DNA of 64,000 bases, taken from positions 24,329,851 through 24,393,850 of the forward strand of contig NC_079877.1 in assembly GCF_029227915.1 (NCBI RefSeq). The letters are read 5' to 3'. The number at the start of each line of letters is the position of its first letter. Within the stretch, counting starts at the first letter, position 1. Position numbers and translations under genes: made by a program. This DNA comes from Hydractinia symbiolongicarpus. Taxonomy: Eukaryota; Cnidaria; Hydrozoa; Anthoathecata; Hydractiniidae. This document shows positions 1 to 15,700 of the stretch, in pieces. Under the pieces are notes generated by a model. The model searched no databases and had not been told where the DNA came from. It saw only the letters and a list, made by a program, of their open reading frames with translations.

Positions 1-2541
<2,541 letters not shown>

Positions 2542-4046
2542 AAATAGTATAACTAGAGAAAAAGGAAGATTGACAAATAAAAAAATAAAATAATAATAAA
2601 AATGAAATAGAAAGAACAAATAAATAAATAAATGAATGAATGAATGAAACAGTATTTACATAAAAATATTGGAAATAAATAACTAAAAATATTTATATGC
2701 AAACATATGAATTAAAAACAGGTGAATAGTACATTGTGGTAAGCCGTCACTTCTGAAACATGATTTGTCGATCCAGACTGTTTCAATGTTTTTTTGCGTG
2801 CAAATGGCTACTCGCATCCAAGGAAGAGAGCAGAATCTAACCAATCAAATTAAAAGTGTTCCGGTCCACTTTTTTGGAACGTAAAGCCGTGCTTAACTAC
2901 GTAGTTTTTTGCTTTCAGGCTGGCAACGAATCTTTTAAAGTGTGAAGAACTCAAGCGCGTATGGGTGTGATAAAAAAATTATTTGAGAAAATGGTCCTCC
3001 TTTTTTTTATAAGAACGAGCTTTTAATTTTTATAACCACATTCTTTGTTTCAATAAAATGTACTTGAGAAATGGAGGAATTCATTGCACTAGTTTCTAAT
3101 ATTTATTTATTTATTCGTTTATTTATTTTTAATTATCGTAATCTTCATTGTTACTGTACTACGAGAGAACAGGAAATAACGATGTCTTTCTGGGTTCAAA
3201 TTGTTCTTAAGTTGTTCTTACTTTTGTCAAAATTTTAGACTTTTTATGTGTTTCCACAAAATTGTAGTTGGACGTGGTAAAAAAAATTCATGGTTGAATG
3301 AATAAAATGTTAACGTTTGACTGACTGAATGAATGAATGAATGAATGAATGAATAATTAAACGAAAGAAAGTAAAAACAAAGAAAGAAGAAGGATGTTTG
3401 CAAATTTTGTGCGTTGACAATTAAATTTTCTTTTTCCGCATTTTGCTTTCGTTTGAGAAAAAAGAGAACCTAGCACAGTATAAAACTTATTTTAACGAAT
3501 TCAGCTGCCTTATATATTTCTCTCACTATTGTCTGATGCTACACCACATCTTGCAATAGAAAACTTGCAGGTTAGATTGCGAAACAAAATGTTTGTTAGA
3601 CCGTTTCCCTGGAAACTTGTTGGAAAAAAATTCATTTTAAAGTAAATAAAGTTAATTATGGTGGCATATACAAGAAGTCAATTTGAAATCCACACAAGGT
3701 AAGGTTTTTGTCACAACATTAAAGACACCGTGTGAAATACAAAAATTGAACAATTTTTGTGCAAATGATTTGCGATATAATATCATGTTGGTTTGGCGCA
3801 AAATTAACACTTGTCAGAGATTTCGAAAACGTTTTAACACGCAGCTAATATTTCTCCAGTTTTATCGTGTTAATTTGGTAATAATGAAATCGCCTATTTC
3901 TTCTTTTCACACAAATTGCACCAGTATGGCGTTGATTAAGAGGCTAAACGAATTAACAACGTTAACGAGATATATGAATTTATAAGTTACTTTTTCACGC
4001 CGTGACCCTGTATGGAAGCATTTTATAATGCCTATTGTATCCTTTC

Positions 4047-4100
4047 TCGTCTCCAGGGATTAATGCTATCAAAAAAGGCAAAAACCCTGGGGACGAGGGT
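4047..4100. repeat. Hairpin MITE, CTCGTCCCC family
   Basis: TCTCGTCTCCAGGG at the left pairs with CCCTGGGGACGAGG at the right, with AAAAAGGCAAAAA in the loop. Confidence 0.75.
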
Positions 4101-5585
4101 GCTATTGTGCATACCTCACAAAGTATGCAGTATTTTCTTGTCAGATTTTTTATTACCAGTCGTTAGCCCATAGAAAAATCCACGGGTTCGCCCGTTTTTT
4201 TTATACCGCATTGCGTGCATCCCGTTACTTGCACAGCTGAGCTACCATTTTGCGTGACAGACAGACGTATACGGGTATTTTAATATAGATTTTATTTTAA
4301 CAGTTACGACTTGTTGATTGATCCACTTACTAAATAAATAAAGATATATAAATATTACTTTTATTTGAACTTTGAAACAACGAGTGGTGTGAATGGTCGG
4401 TATTAAAACCGTTAGCGCCATTAGCACGCATTGGCTCGTGATAACGTTGAAAACTCTGTCTATAACACTGATTCAACATCTTTTATACCAGTGCCTTTTC
4501 ATACCAGTGTTTTTTAAGCCGTATTATAAGTAGGGAAGGATGGATGATTTCGCACCCCTCCATAACTCTGCCAGACAAATTATTTCCCTTGACAAAATAA
4601 AGTTATGTTGCATGTTTTGAAGCTCCTATTATCAAACTAATAGAAGTGATAAATTTTTTCAATCATAAGGATGTCATAGGATTTCGGTACTAATAAAATT
4701 CAGTAAGTTATGCAACATAGCAAAAATGACATTACAAAAATAGAGTTGAGATATCATGACTTCCACCGATAACATTTAACAATGCCATCAATTCCATTAA
4801 CTTATGCGTATTGCGCAACCATACTCTTAGGACTTCGAAGGTTTTTGTACTACCTGTAGCAATATCTAAATTTAAGCTGCCCTAAATATTGAGGTTGCTT
4901 TTTACACTATGACACGACGTTGAATGCAAATACATATTTTATCATGGATGGTTTTCTTGCATTTTTTAATAATTGACCGGCATTTTTTCATTTAAATTAA
5001 GATGCTTAGTGAGGACTTCTAAATTTAGGGGATATAAGGGGTGGAGGAAGGAGGTGGGGTGGGTAGGTAAACAGCAAATCCATAATTAAATTGTCAATTT
5101 GCGATTTATGTGTCAGTCTTTAAGAAACATAATATTATTATTAACTTCATTTAACAGAAAATTCATAACTTTCTCAAGCAAAAAATATTGTTTTACGACG
5201 CATAAAATATTTTATTTAACATTGGCTTAAACAAAAAATCTTCTGTAGCACAAATAAAAATAAAAAATAAAAATAAGAATTACTGAGGTTGCTAAGGGGA
5301 GTGTAATAAATTCTTCAAATTTAACTGAGCTCATTTCAACTAGTGCTCAAACCTAAATCGGAATCATTAAGTTTCCATACAGATGCTTCCTAGTCAGACA
5401 TAATTCTTGTATTCCAGAATTTATGTAAAGCATGGTTTTTTTTATCTATTTGATCATGTATAAGCGATTTGTTGGAAAAGAATGGAAGACTACCACTTCC
5501 CAAATTATTGGAGACTGGAAGTAATATAGAGCTGACTAAAACCAGGAATCGCAATTCGTAAAAACGTTGCAATGTGGTATGCATC

Positions 5586-5661
5586 CTCGCCCCCAGGGTT
5601 TGTTGCCTGATGTCAAAGGCGGCCTCGATGTCAAAAGTCAAGAACCCCTGGGGACGAGGTT
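5586..5661. repeat. Hairpin MITE, CTCGTCCCC family
   Basis: CCTCGCCCCCAGGG pairs with CCCCTGGGGACGAGG. The interior holds a partial internal repeat (GATGTCAAA twice). Confidence 0.75.
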
Positions 5662-5923
5662 ATTTAGCGGGCGTTATAGGAATCACTTAAGCATCATTTT
5701 AAATGAAACTTTTTTCTAAACAGCAGACACGTAACCTAAGTTTGGTGAAATTTATTGATTCTTTTACCATATGTACATTTCTTTTTGTTATGATTTTTTG
5801 CTTTATTTGTGTTGCGATTAATATCATAGCAAACTTATGTACATAACTAACATTTGCCTACTTTTATTACTAGCATGTGTGTAACATACATTTTTTTAAT
5901 ATTTATGTGAAAAAGTACAAAAC

Positions 5924-7693
5924 ATGGCGTTTAGTAATCTATCAGATATGGCGGATGTTTCTTGGAGTCAAAACAACAACACTCAACTGTCGAATAACCG
6001 GACATGTGTGCTTAATATGGTGGAGACGTTTGTCATCACAAGTTATGTGGTTGTGTTTATAGTTGGTTTTATCGGTAACAGTATAGTGGTGTTAACATTT
6101 GCACCAAGTTGGAAAAAAGGACCGATTATAGAGTTGTTGATTATATATTTAGCTTTTTTTGATCTATTAGCGTCTATATTTGGCCCGTGGCTTTTTGTGT
6201 ATTGGATAGCAACTTGCCATAAGAAATGGGATTTCGGTTGGCTTGGTTGTAAAGTTTTACCGACACTCTGTCGAGTTTTTACCGACATATCTATCGGTGT
6301 TATCCTCACCATGGCAATCGATCGCTGTAGATCGATAGTTACTCCACTTAGAAATCGATTTAGTCGTAAATCGATACATATATCCGTGGGAATTACCATC
6401 GTTTTATCATGTATATGGGAGCTATATTACGTATTTGGTTTGTTTATTAATGAAAATGGTTTATGCACAGTAATGACTGTCAGCGACCCGCGGTTTTCAT
6501 ACCCATTGATCGTGCTAACAGCGTGGCGAAACATTGCATTCGTTGTTATCTTTAGCCTGACAACGTTAGCTGTGTACATAAAGCTGAAAAGCTCCGCCGA
6601 CCAAGTACTACTGCAGAACTCACAAGGTTACAACCAAATTCACAGTCAGAGGTCACGTGTAATGAAAATGTTGGTTACCATGGCAATCGTGTTTGCAATT
6701 ACGGTCATACCACGTGACATTTTTCATTTGACTTTCACGATATCATGGATGGACTCAGATGGGTTGCCTTACACGTGAGTTGAATATCGTTTATTTTACG
6801 TGTACCTTTCGCTTCGATAACGCGGTTTTTCGATTTATAGCGCGTTAGTTTTAAATAATGTTTGCGGTTCAAGAGAATCGAGATTTTAGTGATAAATAAA
6901 GGTACTTAACGGATACTGACCGGTTCAGGTGTTGTGAAATAAATTTAAAAATTCCTGAAATAAAACTAGGGAACGGGCTTACAAGGTGTGAGCGCCTTTA
7001 CTACTTGTTACAATAAGCGTTGAAGTGAATTGTTTTTAATTAATATACTTTCTGAAAGTGCTTCTGTAATAACAACGCTTTGGAGGTCAAGAACATCACC
7101 ATAAGATCAATATAACCGAAGATTTTGTTGTTGCTGTCGTTGTTGTTGAGGGAGAAGTTGTTTGTAGGCAATTTAACCAAGATTTTTGCAGCTTTATTTT
7201 CAAGTCTAAAAACCTTAAAAACTTGTCGAATTGGGACAACGAAACCTTCCATCAAGCTTGATGTGATTGGTTCAATATCTCAAATACGCGAACCTGATTG
7301 GGCGCAACAATCGCTCTACTAATTTTCTGCATTGTACATAATATTTTTATATTTTTTAGTTCTACTACTCACGATATAAACAGCATCTTAAAACTTCTTC
7401 AAGTCAGCAATAGTATCTACAATGTGTTTATATACGGTAAAATGCACGATCACTTCCTACATAACTTAAGAGTCGTCATATGTCGTGTAAAAGGAGGCCG
7501 ACATCTCACTTACCGTACGACGATTCGAAGAAATAAACGACTTAATTCATCGACTAGCTCCGCAGCTATTCGCCGACCATCGTTTACTACAGAACTTGAT
7601 AAAAGAGAGAGAATGCCGTCGACAGCGTTTCTCGGTCAAAATCAAGGTGTTATAGAGGAACAATTTGATACAGAACGAATAGCCATTTTGTAA
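5924..7693 (+). CDS. Class A (rhodopsin-like) orphan GPCR, copy 1; two coding exons
   Basis: The exons are 5924-6774 and 7360-7693. The donor is GTGAGT at 6775, the acceptor TTTTTTAG ends at 7359, and the junction is phase 2, giving about 394 aa. This is a seven-helix receptor for the plasma membrane. The N-terminus has sequons at N5, N18 and N25. TM1 carries G51-N52 and TM2 carries D80. C109 at the start of TM3 can pair with C181 in the second extracellular loop. The TM3 end reads D133-R134-C135, a variant of DRY, and TM7 ends NVFIY (305-309), a variant of NPxxY. TM6 ends AVIPRD-like and lacks the usual CWxP. The cytoplasmic tail is rich in Ser, Thr and Arg. The ligand is unknown; a peptide receptor is possible but not shown. 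The start at 5924 gives a full extracellular tail before TM1. It is paralogous to the receptor at 25544-28012. Confidence 0.88.
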
Positions 7694-7734
7694 ATTGAGA
7701 CCTGAAAATGACTTACCATTTGCATCTGTCATGC

Positions 7735-8110
7735 AAACATATCTACCACGGAAACGTATCAACCACAAAAACATATACATCACACAAACATAACTACCAC
7801 ACAAGCATACCTATCACACAAGCATAACTACCACACAAGCATAACTACTACACACACACAACTATCACAGAAACAAAACTACCACAAAACATATTTACCG
7901 CTAAAATATAGCCGTTACAGAAACACAACTATCACAGATACATAACTACCACAGAAACTTATCTCTCACGAAAACATGCCTGCCACTAAACTATAACTGC
8001 CACTAAAACATGTTTACCACAGAAACATAGCTACCACCACGGAGGTAGAAACATATCTACCACAAAGATATATCTACCGCAGAAACAAATCTACCACAGA
8101 AACTAAAACA
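7735..8110. repeat. Degenerate ~17-bp minisatellite (ACCACAGAAACATATCT-like)
   Basis: Immediately 3' of the receptor stop codon, units built on CTACCACAGAAACATA repeat with much variation for about 375 bp. The strand is strongly C/A-biased with almost no G. It may lie in the 3' UTR of the receptor transcript. No coding potential is seen. Confidence 0.75.
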
Positions 8111-9461
8111 TATCTGCCATTAAAATATATCTTTTACTATAATTTTTTACTTCTACAAATCCTAACGATTCAATAAGCAGTGATTAAGAGTAATTAGGAT
8201 ACATTCTTGCAACTTCGTAACCAGGAATAAGTAATATTTAATTAAACTACTATGCTTCGAAATTAGCGTATTTATTGATTATAGAGAAAGCAAATATTGT
8301 AAAAGTAGTTAAGAGATATAAATATAATGTATATATTTATCTATAGTATATATATATAAATAAACTGCACCAAATATTTAGTTTTTAGTTAGCTACTCAC
8401 AACGTTCAATTATTCTCAATTCCACTCGTTTTTGTGTTAGCTTCAACCCCAGTTCTTCCGAATTATTATTTACCTTCCAAAACTTTTAGACAGACTAAAG
8501 ACGAAGTTGGACTTTTTCCTAAGTGAAATTCAAAAATGACTTCGCTTACTATAAGCGTATGGGATTCGTAACAAAGGGATGGCAGGACTGATGGTACTAT
8601 TGAAGATTCCATGATACACTTTAATAACTTCTATGTTGGTATATGTTTCTTATTGTAACTGCTTATAAATAGTATATAATAAGGCTATTTACAGTAATTT
8701 AATTTTAAATTGACCGTCACCCTGCCATGCTTACGTTACGTTGATTGTGGCTTTATTTGTAGGCTATGACGATCGCAGGGCTAGACCGATCCGTACAACA
8801 ACAAAAAATCTAACAACTCGCATAACTGTCAACACTGTAATAAAAGTTAAGGAAACATTTTTGCAGTAAGGTAGAAGGAATGTATGTTCGACTTCGCCTT
8901 GTGTAGTGCCAAAGCAGAAGAGCATTCCTAATGCTTGACATCTTATACTACAAAGCTTCGAGAATGTTGATAGGGTCTACAACTAAGCGGACGATAAGAG
9001 AGCACAGATAAGTTCAATAAAACAGAATTAGCAAGATAAAAAGAGGACTCGGATGCACATTGTGACCAACTTGTACAGTTAAAACCTGAATTAAATAGGC
9101 GTAGCACATATTTTCTTTGTATGTAATGGTAGGCAAATCTGGAACAGGTTTTTCAATGTAGTTGGATTTTGTTGTTGTGGCAAACGTACGAAATAAGCTT
9201 CGATAGCATGAAAGATATGGAATATATGGAGCTAACGCCATCTTGATTCCATTCACTTGCAATCCAAATGCAAAGGAGGATTTCATTGGCACGTGACCAA
9301 GGTTATCTGTAGCTTGGAATAATTCCCTGCTGCTTAACCCTAATCTTCAAACATAGTGACACTGAGCAATAACATGAGCCAAAAGTACTTCCGTTGCCAT
9401 CCGTTGTGTTTTATGATATAAAAAAATGGTTAAATTACTTTAAAAGCTTTTTTAAATGGCA
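8111..9461. other. Non-coding spacer between the receptor and the transposon
   Basis: I see nothing supportable as a gene. A minus-strand open frame at 9014-9292 has no recognisable domain and no family I can name. The stretch ends at the 7-bp target-site duplication of the transposon (9462-9468). Confidence 0.5.
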
Positions 9462-9468
9462 GTCATAC
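9462..9468. repeat. Target-site duplication, left copy (GTCATAC)
   Basis: This 7-bp sequence touches the left TIR and is identical to 16774-16780 at the right end. Extending by one base on either side breaks the match, so the duplication is 7 bp as read here. P elements typically give 8 bp. Confidence 0.85.
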
Positions 9469-9500
9469 CAAGGAGGTTTAAAAAGAAGGAGAGAGAACTC
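9469..9500 (+). repeat. Transposon left terminal inverted repeat, 32 bp
   Basis: It is an exact reverse complement of 16742-16773. It begins CAAGGAGG and ends GAACTC. The two ends diverge immediately after it (TTTTATTTC on the left, GCGGCGTCC inward from the right). Confidence 0.95.
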
Positions 9501-9519
9501 TTTTATTTCTATTGAAATC

Positions 9520-9530
9520 ATCCGTGTCTC
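9520..9530 (+). repeat. 11-bp subterminal inverted repeat, left
   Basis: ATCCGTGTCTC occurs here and inverted at 16672-16682, with mismatches on both sides, so the matching unit is exactly 11 bp. It starts 51 bp in from the left end, and the right copy ends 91 bp in from the right end. By analogy with P elements it could be a transposase-binding or enhancer site; this is inference. Confidence 0.6.
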
Positions 9531-9732
9531 ATGTTTACTTTTCTCTATTGTTCTTACATCGAATTCTGTCAATCAAAATTTGAAATCTCGCGCTTAAATT
9601 AATAAATTAGCCGTTGTCTTTTGTTACTATTTGCATAAATTATGAGCCCGCGGCTATTTTTCTCTCAGCGGTAAATGCTTGTTAGTTGATAAATTTGTCG
9701 TTTTTACATATCATAAACAAGCAAGAAGCGAA

Positions 9733-11523
9733 ATGGCAGGCGAAGACGTTAAAAATATAATAGAATTGGATGATGACTTTTTTGTGACGGAAGAAATGTT
9801 GTCAGATTTTACTGTTTACGAAAGTTGTGAGGTGGAAGTATCGTTTGTGGAAGATCTGTTGGAAGAAGAAAATGAAGTAGATGCTGGATATTTGGGTATT
9901 CCTCAAATAGTATTCGTTGATGAAGAAGATGTGGACATGGTGGTTGATAACAACAGTACCAAAAATGTGAAGTTTGTGTGCAGCAAGTGCAAAAAACAGT
10001 ATTTTAAAGAAGCTTACTACAAGAAACATACTCTGATATGTAAAAAGCCAACAGGTAATGCTTCAGTTTAATAAAGTCATGTTTTCTTTAAAACACCATT
10101 AGCTAGCTAGCTATAATGTTTTGTTTTTTGACTCTGCATGTAGATTTCATAGAAAAGCTATTGTATTATCATCATTTGATATGCTTTTTGTTGTTGTTGT
10201 CTTGTTTTGTTATCACAACTGTGTTCTGATGTCAACTCTGTATTCCAATAATAGATCCAGAAACAACAACAGTGGCAAGAAAAACTCTTGATGACTCAAA
10301 AAATAAATCAACTACAACAATTTCCACAAAACAAGTTAAATCAAAATCGAATCGTAAGTATTCATTCATGAACTCTGAGAACATAAGGAATTTTTTTTTG
10401 CTATATATAGAGCAAAATATTGTGAACTGGTGGTATAAACCTTTTTTTTTGCACCCTTTTAGAATCTTTATCCATCACCGATCATGAGCTGCAGCAAGAA
10501 AAAATGAATTTTGTTCGTGATGCTATGGTTAAAATTTCAAAAGACCCAATCAATAACATTGTTGTGAAAGGATTCAAAACACCTGGAAATCGTGTCAAAG
10601 AATTAGCCAACTCAATTTTGAATGCTGGGAGTGATGTTTTGGACATTATTTCTGAAAATGTAGTGTGTCGCATATTTAAAGAATTGCAAAAATCTAACCT
10701 ACTGACTGGTTCAGGAAAAGAATCTCTTTGGAGAAAAGTGCATGAACTTGCACAAGACGATAAATTCAGACAACATTGGAAACATGTATTACCTAAAGGA
10801 TACTGCATTGACAGTCAAGAATTCTCTATGTTGTTGCAGAAATTTGTTATGGAGTTAATAAAAATACTAGTAGCTCATGAAAACAAAAATCGACATGTCG
10901 AAAAAAGTCTTGACTTGAAACTCACAACTGAGGAACAAACTGTTCTGTATTATGTTTCAGGATACATAATTTTCTCGCTACGTAAAAAATACCAAAGATT
11001 AGCAGATTCGAAAAACAAAGTTGTTGCTGTGGCTGCATTGCAGTTTCTGAACTCATTGAAAGTTTCAGGTGATGATAAACTGCAGGTATATAGTTTTCTG
11101 GATTATACAAGATCTTGGGTGGACCAAGTCAGCAGAGGATACCTGATAAAAGTCAATGATGACATGTTTATTTTTTGCAGAAGAATTGAAAACGTTATTA
11201 GAAAAGTTTTAAATTTGAACATGTTGAAAAAATATAAAGGAGAAGATATACGGGAACTTTTCGAAAATGAACTTATGAAGGACTCTTTAATTGATCAAGC
11301 CTGGGTCATACTTTCACGGTATCTTGGAAATGAGAAGTTATCGAAAATTCTCAAAGCTCAGATCATTAAAAAATGGTGTGACATCAGAGCAAAAGCATAT
11401 GTCACTGCATATATACAAGTAGTTCGACGCAAACTTGCTTCTCTAGCATCGGAGAAAAAAGAGAAGTTGACTGTAGTCTTATCTAAAAAAGGTGAACCAG
11501 CAATGAGAAAAAAACTTAACTAA
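9733..11523 (+). CDS. Transposon-encoded accessory protein with C2HC zinc finger; three exons
   Basis: The exons are 9733-10054, 10255-10353 and 10463-11523. Donors are GTAATG and GTAAGT, acceptors AATAATAG and CCCTTTTAG, and both junctions are phase 1, giving about 493 aa. An in-frame ATG at 9679 would add 18 residues; I prefer 9733 (MAGEDVKN). The N-terminal ~75 residues are very acidic. A C83-x2-C86-x12-H99-x3-C103 finger follows at the end of exon 1, then a basic Ser/Thr/Lys linker (exon 2). Exon 3 encodes a long, mostly helical, Lys-rich region with no domain I can name with certainty. It includes a VLYYVSGYIIFSLRKK stretch and a basic C-terminus. It lies inside the transposon TIRs and is convergent with the transposase gene, so it is probably an element function such as DNA binding or transposition regulation. 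Biochemical role unknown. Confidence 0.75.
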
Positions 11524-12736
11524 TTGTCATAACATTTTTACCTATAACTTGTTTTAATTTCTATATATCTTTTCCATGTATATAACTGTGTTTCTTAGTA
11601 AAATAATCATACCCTTATTATGTTTGTACTATTTTAAGGGTTTTTTTCGGATTGAGTAAGGATTCAATCTCGCTGAAGCTGTTTATTTTAAATCTAAATT
11701 TTTGCCAAGATTTGTGAACTTCACTCTCATTTCTTTTTTTTGTGCTACTTCTTTGTTCAGTTATGCACATTGGCAAGCGTTAAACTGAATAATGCTGCGA
11801 GATCAAAACTCTGCGCGCTTTGCTAGAAATTTAATAGATCATAAAAACGCGGAGAAATGGTCGATGGATAGGCTAATCAAGATGGTATGAAACAACATGC
11901 TTTTTATCAGCTGGAGGGACCCTGAAAAATAAGTTGCGCGTGCATAATTACCGACGCAAATATTCTTACGCGAGAATCGCTACTTAAAGCTGACCGCAAC
12001 CTCGGACCTAGGATTGCCGCATCGGATGCTCTATGCCTGACTGTGGCCTGATGAAATCAACTCACTTTTTGATTATTCCATTTGATTAAATTTTTTGCAA
12101 ACAAGTTTTATATCTCACACGGGTATCGAACTCTCTTTGCAAACAAGTTTTACATCTCACACGGGTATCGGGTATGTTTTATTGTGGTTTGTATACACCC
12201 TTACACCAAGAGGCCTTTGTCACGTTCTTTTTTTAAATCAACATAGTCCCGAATAGCGAATATTAATTTCGACACTCCTTCGCATGAATTCTTGTTGGGA
12301 ATATAATGAAACTTGTCCCCAGGGTTGTTCTACATATCGCGAAGTGAGTATGTAAAAAAGCAAAACAAAACTGTAATATTTATTCACGTATGGCGGATCC
12401 ATTCGAAATGAAGATAAAAGAAATTCCGTAATAGTTGTAATTTCCCGATGACATAAATAAAAATTACATAGCAATAATAAAGTAGCAATCCTAAATTTTT
12501 TTAATCTCAATTATTTTCTAAGATTTGATGTTTTCAAAAAAATGTTTCAAATCAAAGTCAAAATCGTACTCCACTAAAAATATTTGCAAAAGATGTGACT
12601 CAAAAGACAAGGCACTAATAACAAAACAACTTCTATGTTGAAAAAGCGTAATGGAAAAAATGTCTGACATACTCAGAAAAAATATAAATAAAATAGTCAA
12701 ACAATCATGTTTCCAAAAGTATCAATATATAAATAA
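11524..12736. other. Intergenic region between the two transposon genes
   Basis: No gene is seen. It holds a two-copy 42-bp tandem repeat (12097-12138 and 12139-12170, GCAAACAAGTTTTAtATCTC type) and a half-copy of the dispersed GTCCCCAGGG hairpin family near 12314-12328. The 3' ends of both transcripts probably fall here. Confidence 0.55.
12097..12170. repeat. 42-bp tandem duplication inside the transposon
   Basis: GCAAACAAGTTTTA(T/C)ATCTC followed by ACACGGGTATCG occurs at 12097 and again at 12139, with one difference in the shared 32 bp. Confidence 0.85.
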
Positions 12737-15700
12737 CTATCTCTTTCTTTTCTGTGGAAGTTTCCTCATATCATTTACGTCTAGGTGAATCTGATTTTGA
12801 TTACCACGTCGAGTGTTTCCACGTAGATCTCTGATCAACTCAGATTTCATAACAAGCAAAGAAAGTTCTTGTTGGCCAAATTGATAAAGTGTTGGGTTGT
12901 CACATGTACCACCACTTCGTCTTTGACGAGCGAAATGTTCCTCCAATGGATCTTGTGAGAATTTCTCGCTCAAAATCATCTTGACATTTGGACTCTGGAG
13001 AAGTAATTTGGTCAGTTCCACGAATGATTTCACTATGGACAAAGATAAAAAAAATATACATTTATAGAACAACACCGTTTGTCCATGAAACATTGCCTGG
13101 AACCACAATTGCAGAAAAATGTAGATTTTTTACCTGTTATTTTCCAACCATTTATCGTCTGTTTGCTCAATAACAATTTATTTTTTTCATCTTGGGATAA
13201 ATTAGGTGTGTCATTGGCTTGTTCTTCCCACCTTCCCAGGTAATGTTCGAGGAATTCTTTCTCTAAAAACTGAATTTTACATGTTGATGTGAAAAAAATG
13301 AAAAATGAAAATGGAAATATTTGCACACCCTTTTACATGGAGATCAAGTTCTTTAGGACTGGTTTACAAATATGCAAAATGAACTTGAGCTTTTTGAGGG
13401 AAAAATGTTGTGTTTCTGAATTCCGTTACAAAATAATTGAATGTATTTCGAATGATACTACTAACCTCAAAACGCCAATCGTTAACATCTCTATATGCTG
13501 CAAGAGCTATTTTTCCGCCACGATCTTGATTAATTGAAGATACATTCAAGCAATCAAAAACTTGGTCAAACATACGCACAAACTTTATTGTACTTTTCGT
13601 ATAATGCAGCCCCTGAACCTCAAGTGCATCAGCAGTTGTTTTACTCAAAACCTAAATGCAAAATCATAATTTACATGAGCAATGATAAACACATTATCAG
13701 AAGTATATCATTATTTGCAACTCCCACAAAATAATCAAACTGTGAATCCACTATCACTCAGAAAACACTAATACAAACAAGCAGACAAATAAATAATAAA
13801 AAAAGAAAAGAAAAATATCTCACTTGGGTAGCCAACTTAACTTGCATCCTCAACCTTGGAGTTAACTTTATGTGATCCTCTTTTAGTTTATAAAGTTTCC
13901 TTAATCCAGGTGCTGCTCCATGTAAATTCAGATCCCATTCATAAACATTGACAAGATGGTTCCAGCTGATATCCATGTGATCGAGCTAATAAATAGAAAA
14001 TTGATATATGTATACAGATATACTTTAAAATTGAAACAAACAAACAAAAAACACTTACAAAAAGATTGCGTGTATTATTGTTTCCATGAGAGTTCTCGAA
14101 ACAGTTTCTCGTTGTTTTAATGAGATGAGGGACATCGGATATAAAAAAGATCTTTCTGTCCAATGATAATAAGTTGTTGGTCCAATATGTGTTACCAATA
14201 TCAGGTGTCACCATAATTTTGTAAAACTTCCTATTGGGAGAAGCACCATCTGAAATAAATGCTCGAACATAAAAACCAATTGCCTCCAATACATATGTCG
14301 CCTCCCATACACATGGATAGAGCTGATCAGAGGTAAATCCCAATGATGCGAAATATCCAAAAGGATACACCAGAGATGAAACAATTCCTCGAACCATAAA
14401 CACTATCACATAGGAAGCAAAGTGACGATCATTCTCTGATGATCCCTCAGCACGTTTTTGAAATTCAACTAACTCATCGTTAATATCCCCCATATCAGTG
14501 AAACCAACCAATTGTCCAGTTGACTGTCTGAACACCAAGTCAGCTTTTATTTTCATCTCATCATAAATAAGCGAAACGTTTTTTTGGTGATCATCCAGAG
14601 TTGCAATTTTACTATCCACTATTAATCTTTCAATGACATCTGGATTGAATCCACACATTGGATCAGTGAAGTTTATGTATTTTTTAAGTGTGTCAATATG
14701 TGGGAGTTTTAAAAAATTCAAATTCGGATTTCGCAAATGTTTATATGCTGCTGGTGAATGGTGGTATAAACTGAGGCACCACCTAATAATTAGTGGGTGC
14801 CATCTCATGCCATTAGGTGAACTTTTGGAAGCCATTTCTTTTTGTTGCTCCCATAACAACCACTGGGGACTGCCTTCGGGTATTTCAGGACATGTTTCCT
14901 CATTGCAAACAATATTTTTTATAAATTCGTGTTGCTCATCATCAACATGGATGCATTCTTTCTCAGTAATTTTTCTTACCCAAGATGATAATTGGGCAAC
15001 TTTCTTTATTGCTCTCTGTTTTTCTCCCTGAGTATTGCGATATCTTTCCTCTAGTTCTTCTCTGGAAAGATATCGAATGTTTGTATGTGAGGAATCAAGC
15101 ACAGAATCATCACTTTTCCGTCTACTTCTAACTTTTTTAACTGTTGGTTTAAAAGAATTGCACATACTACATACAGATGAAGGTTTTTCAGCTAAAAAAT
15201 GACAGTTGGTATGGCGTATTGTTTTAAAATTGTCTTCATCAAATCTGACCATTTTATCGTCTTCAACAAAAGCTACTGGAAATGTTCCACTCTGATTCAT
15301 GAATGGCTGTTCGAAATTACATCTCGACTTGATTACATCTTCATAACCTTGTAACCCCGTGCAAACACTGACTGACTTCCAGAATGACGAGAAAGTTGAA
15401 ATATCATCATTTTTCAAAACACATGGCAGAGTTTTTGTTAGTTGTATTGTTTCTTTCTCCATAGGTTTCCCATATATGGAGAAATCCCAACCATTGCTGT
15501 TGTCTATACGTATTGTAAGCAAATGGTTTAATTCTTTTTCATTTTGACAAAGGGTATAGACACGTTTATAGTTATCCGATTTATCACATATACTAAAACC
15601 AACTTTCTTCATACTCACATCTAATTCCAGTATTTTTAAGCTGTCTTTTCTGTTTACAGCATAATTCATGCACACACAATTTTCATCCACATGAGGGTAA

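Noticed and set aside
9014-9292. Minus-strand frame of 92 residues
   Set aside because: No domain, no repeat relation and no flanking exons.
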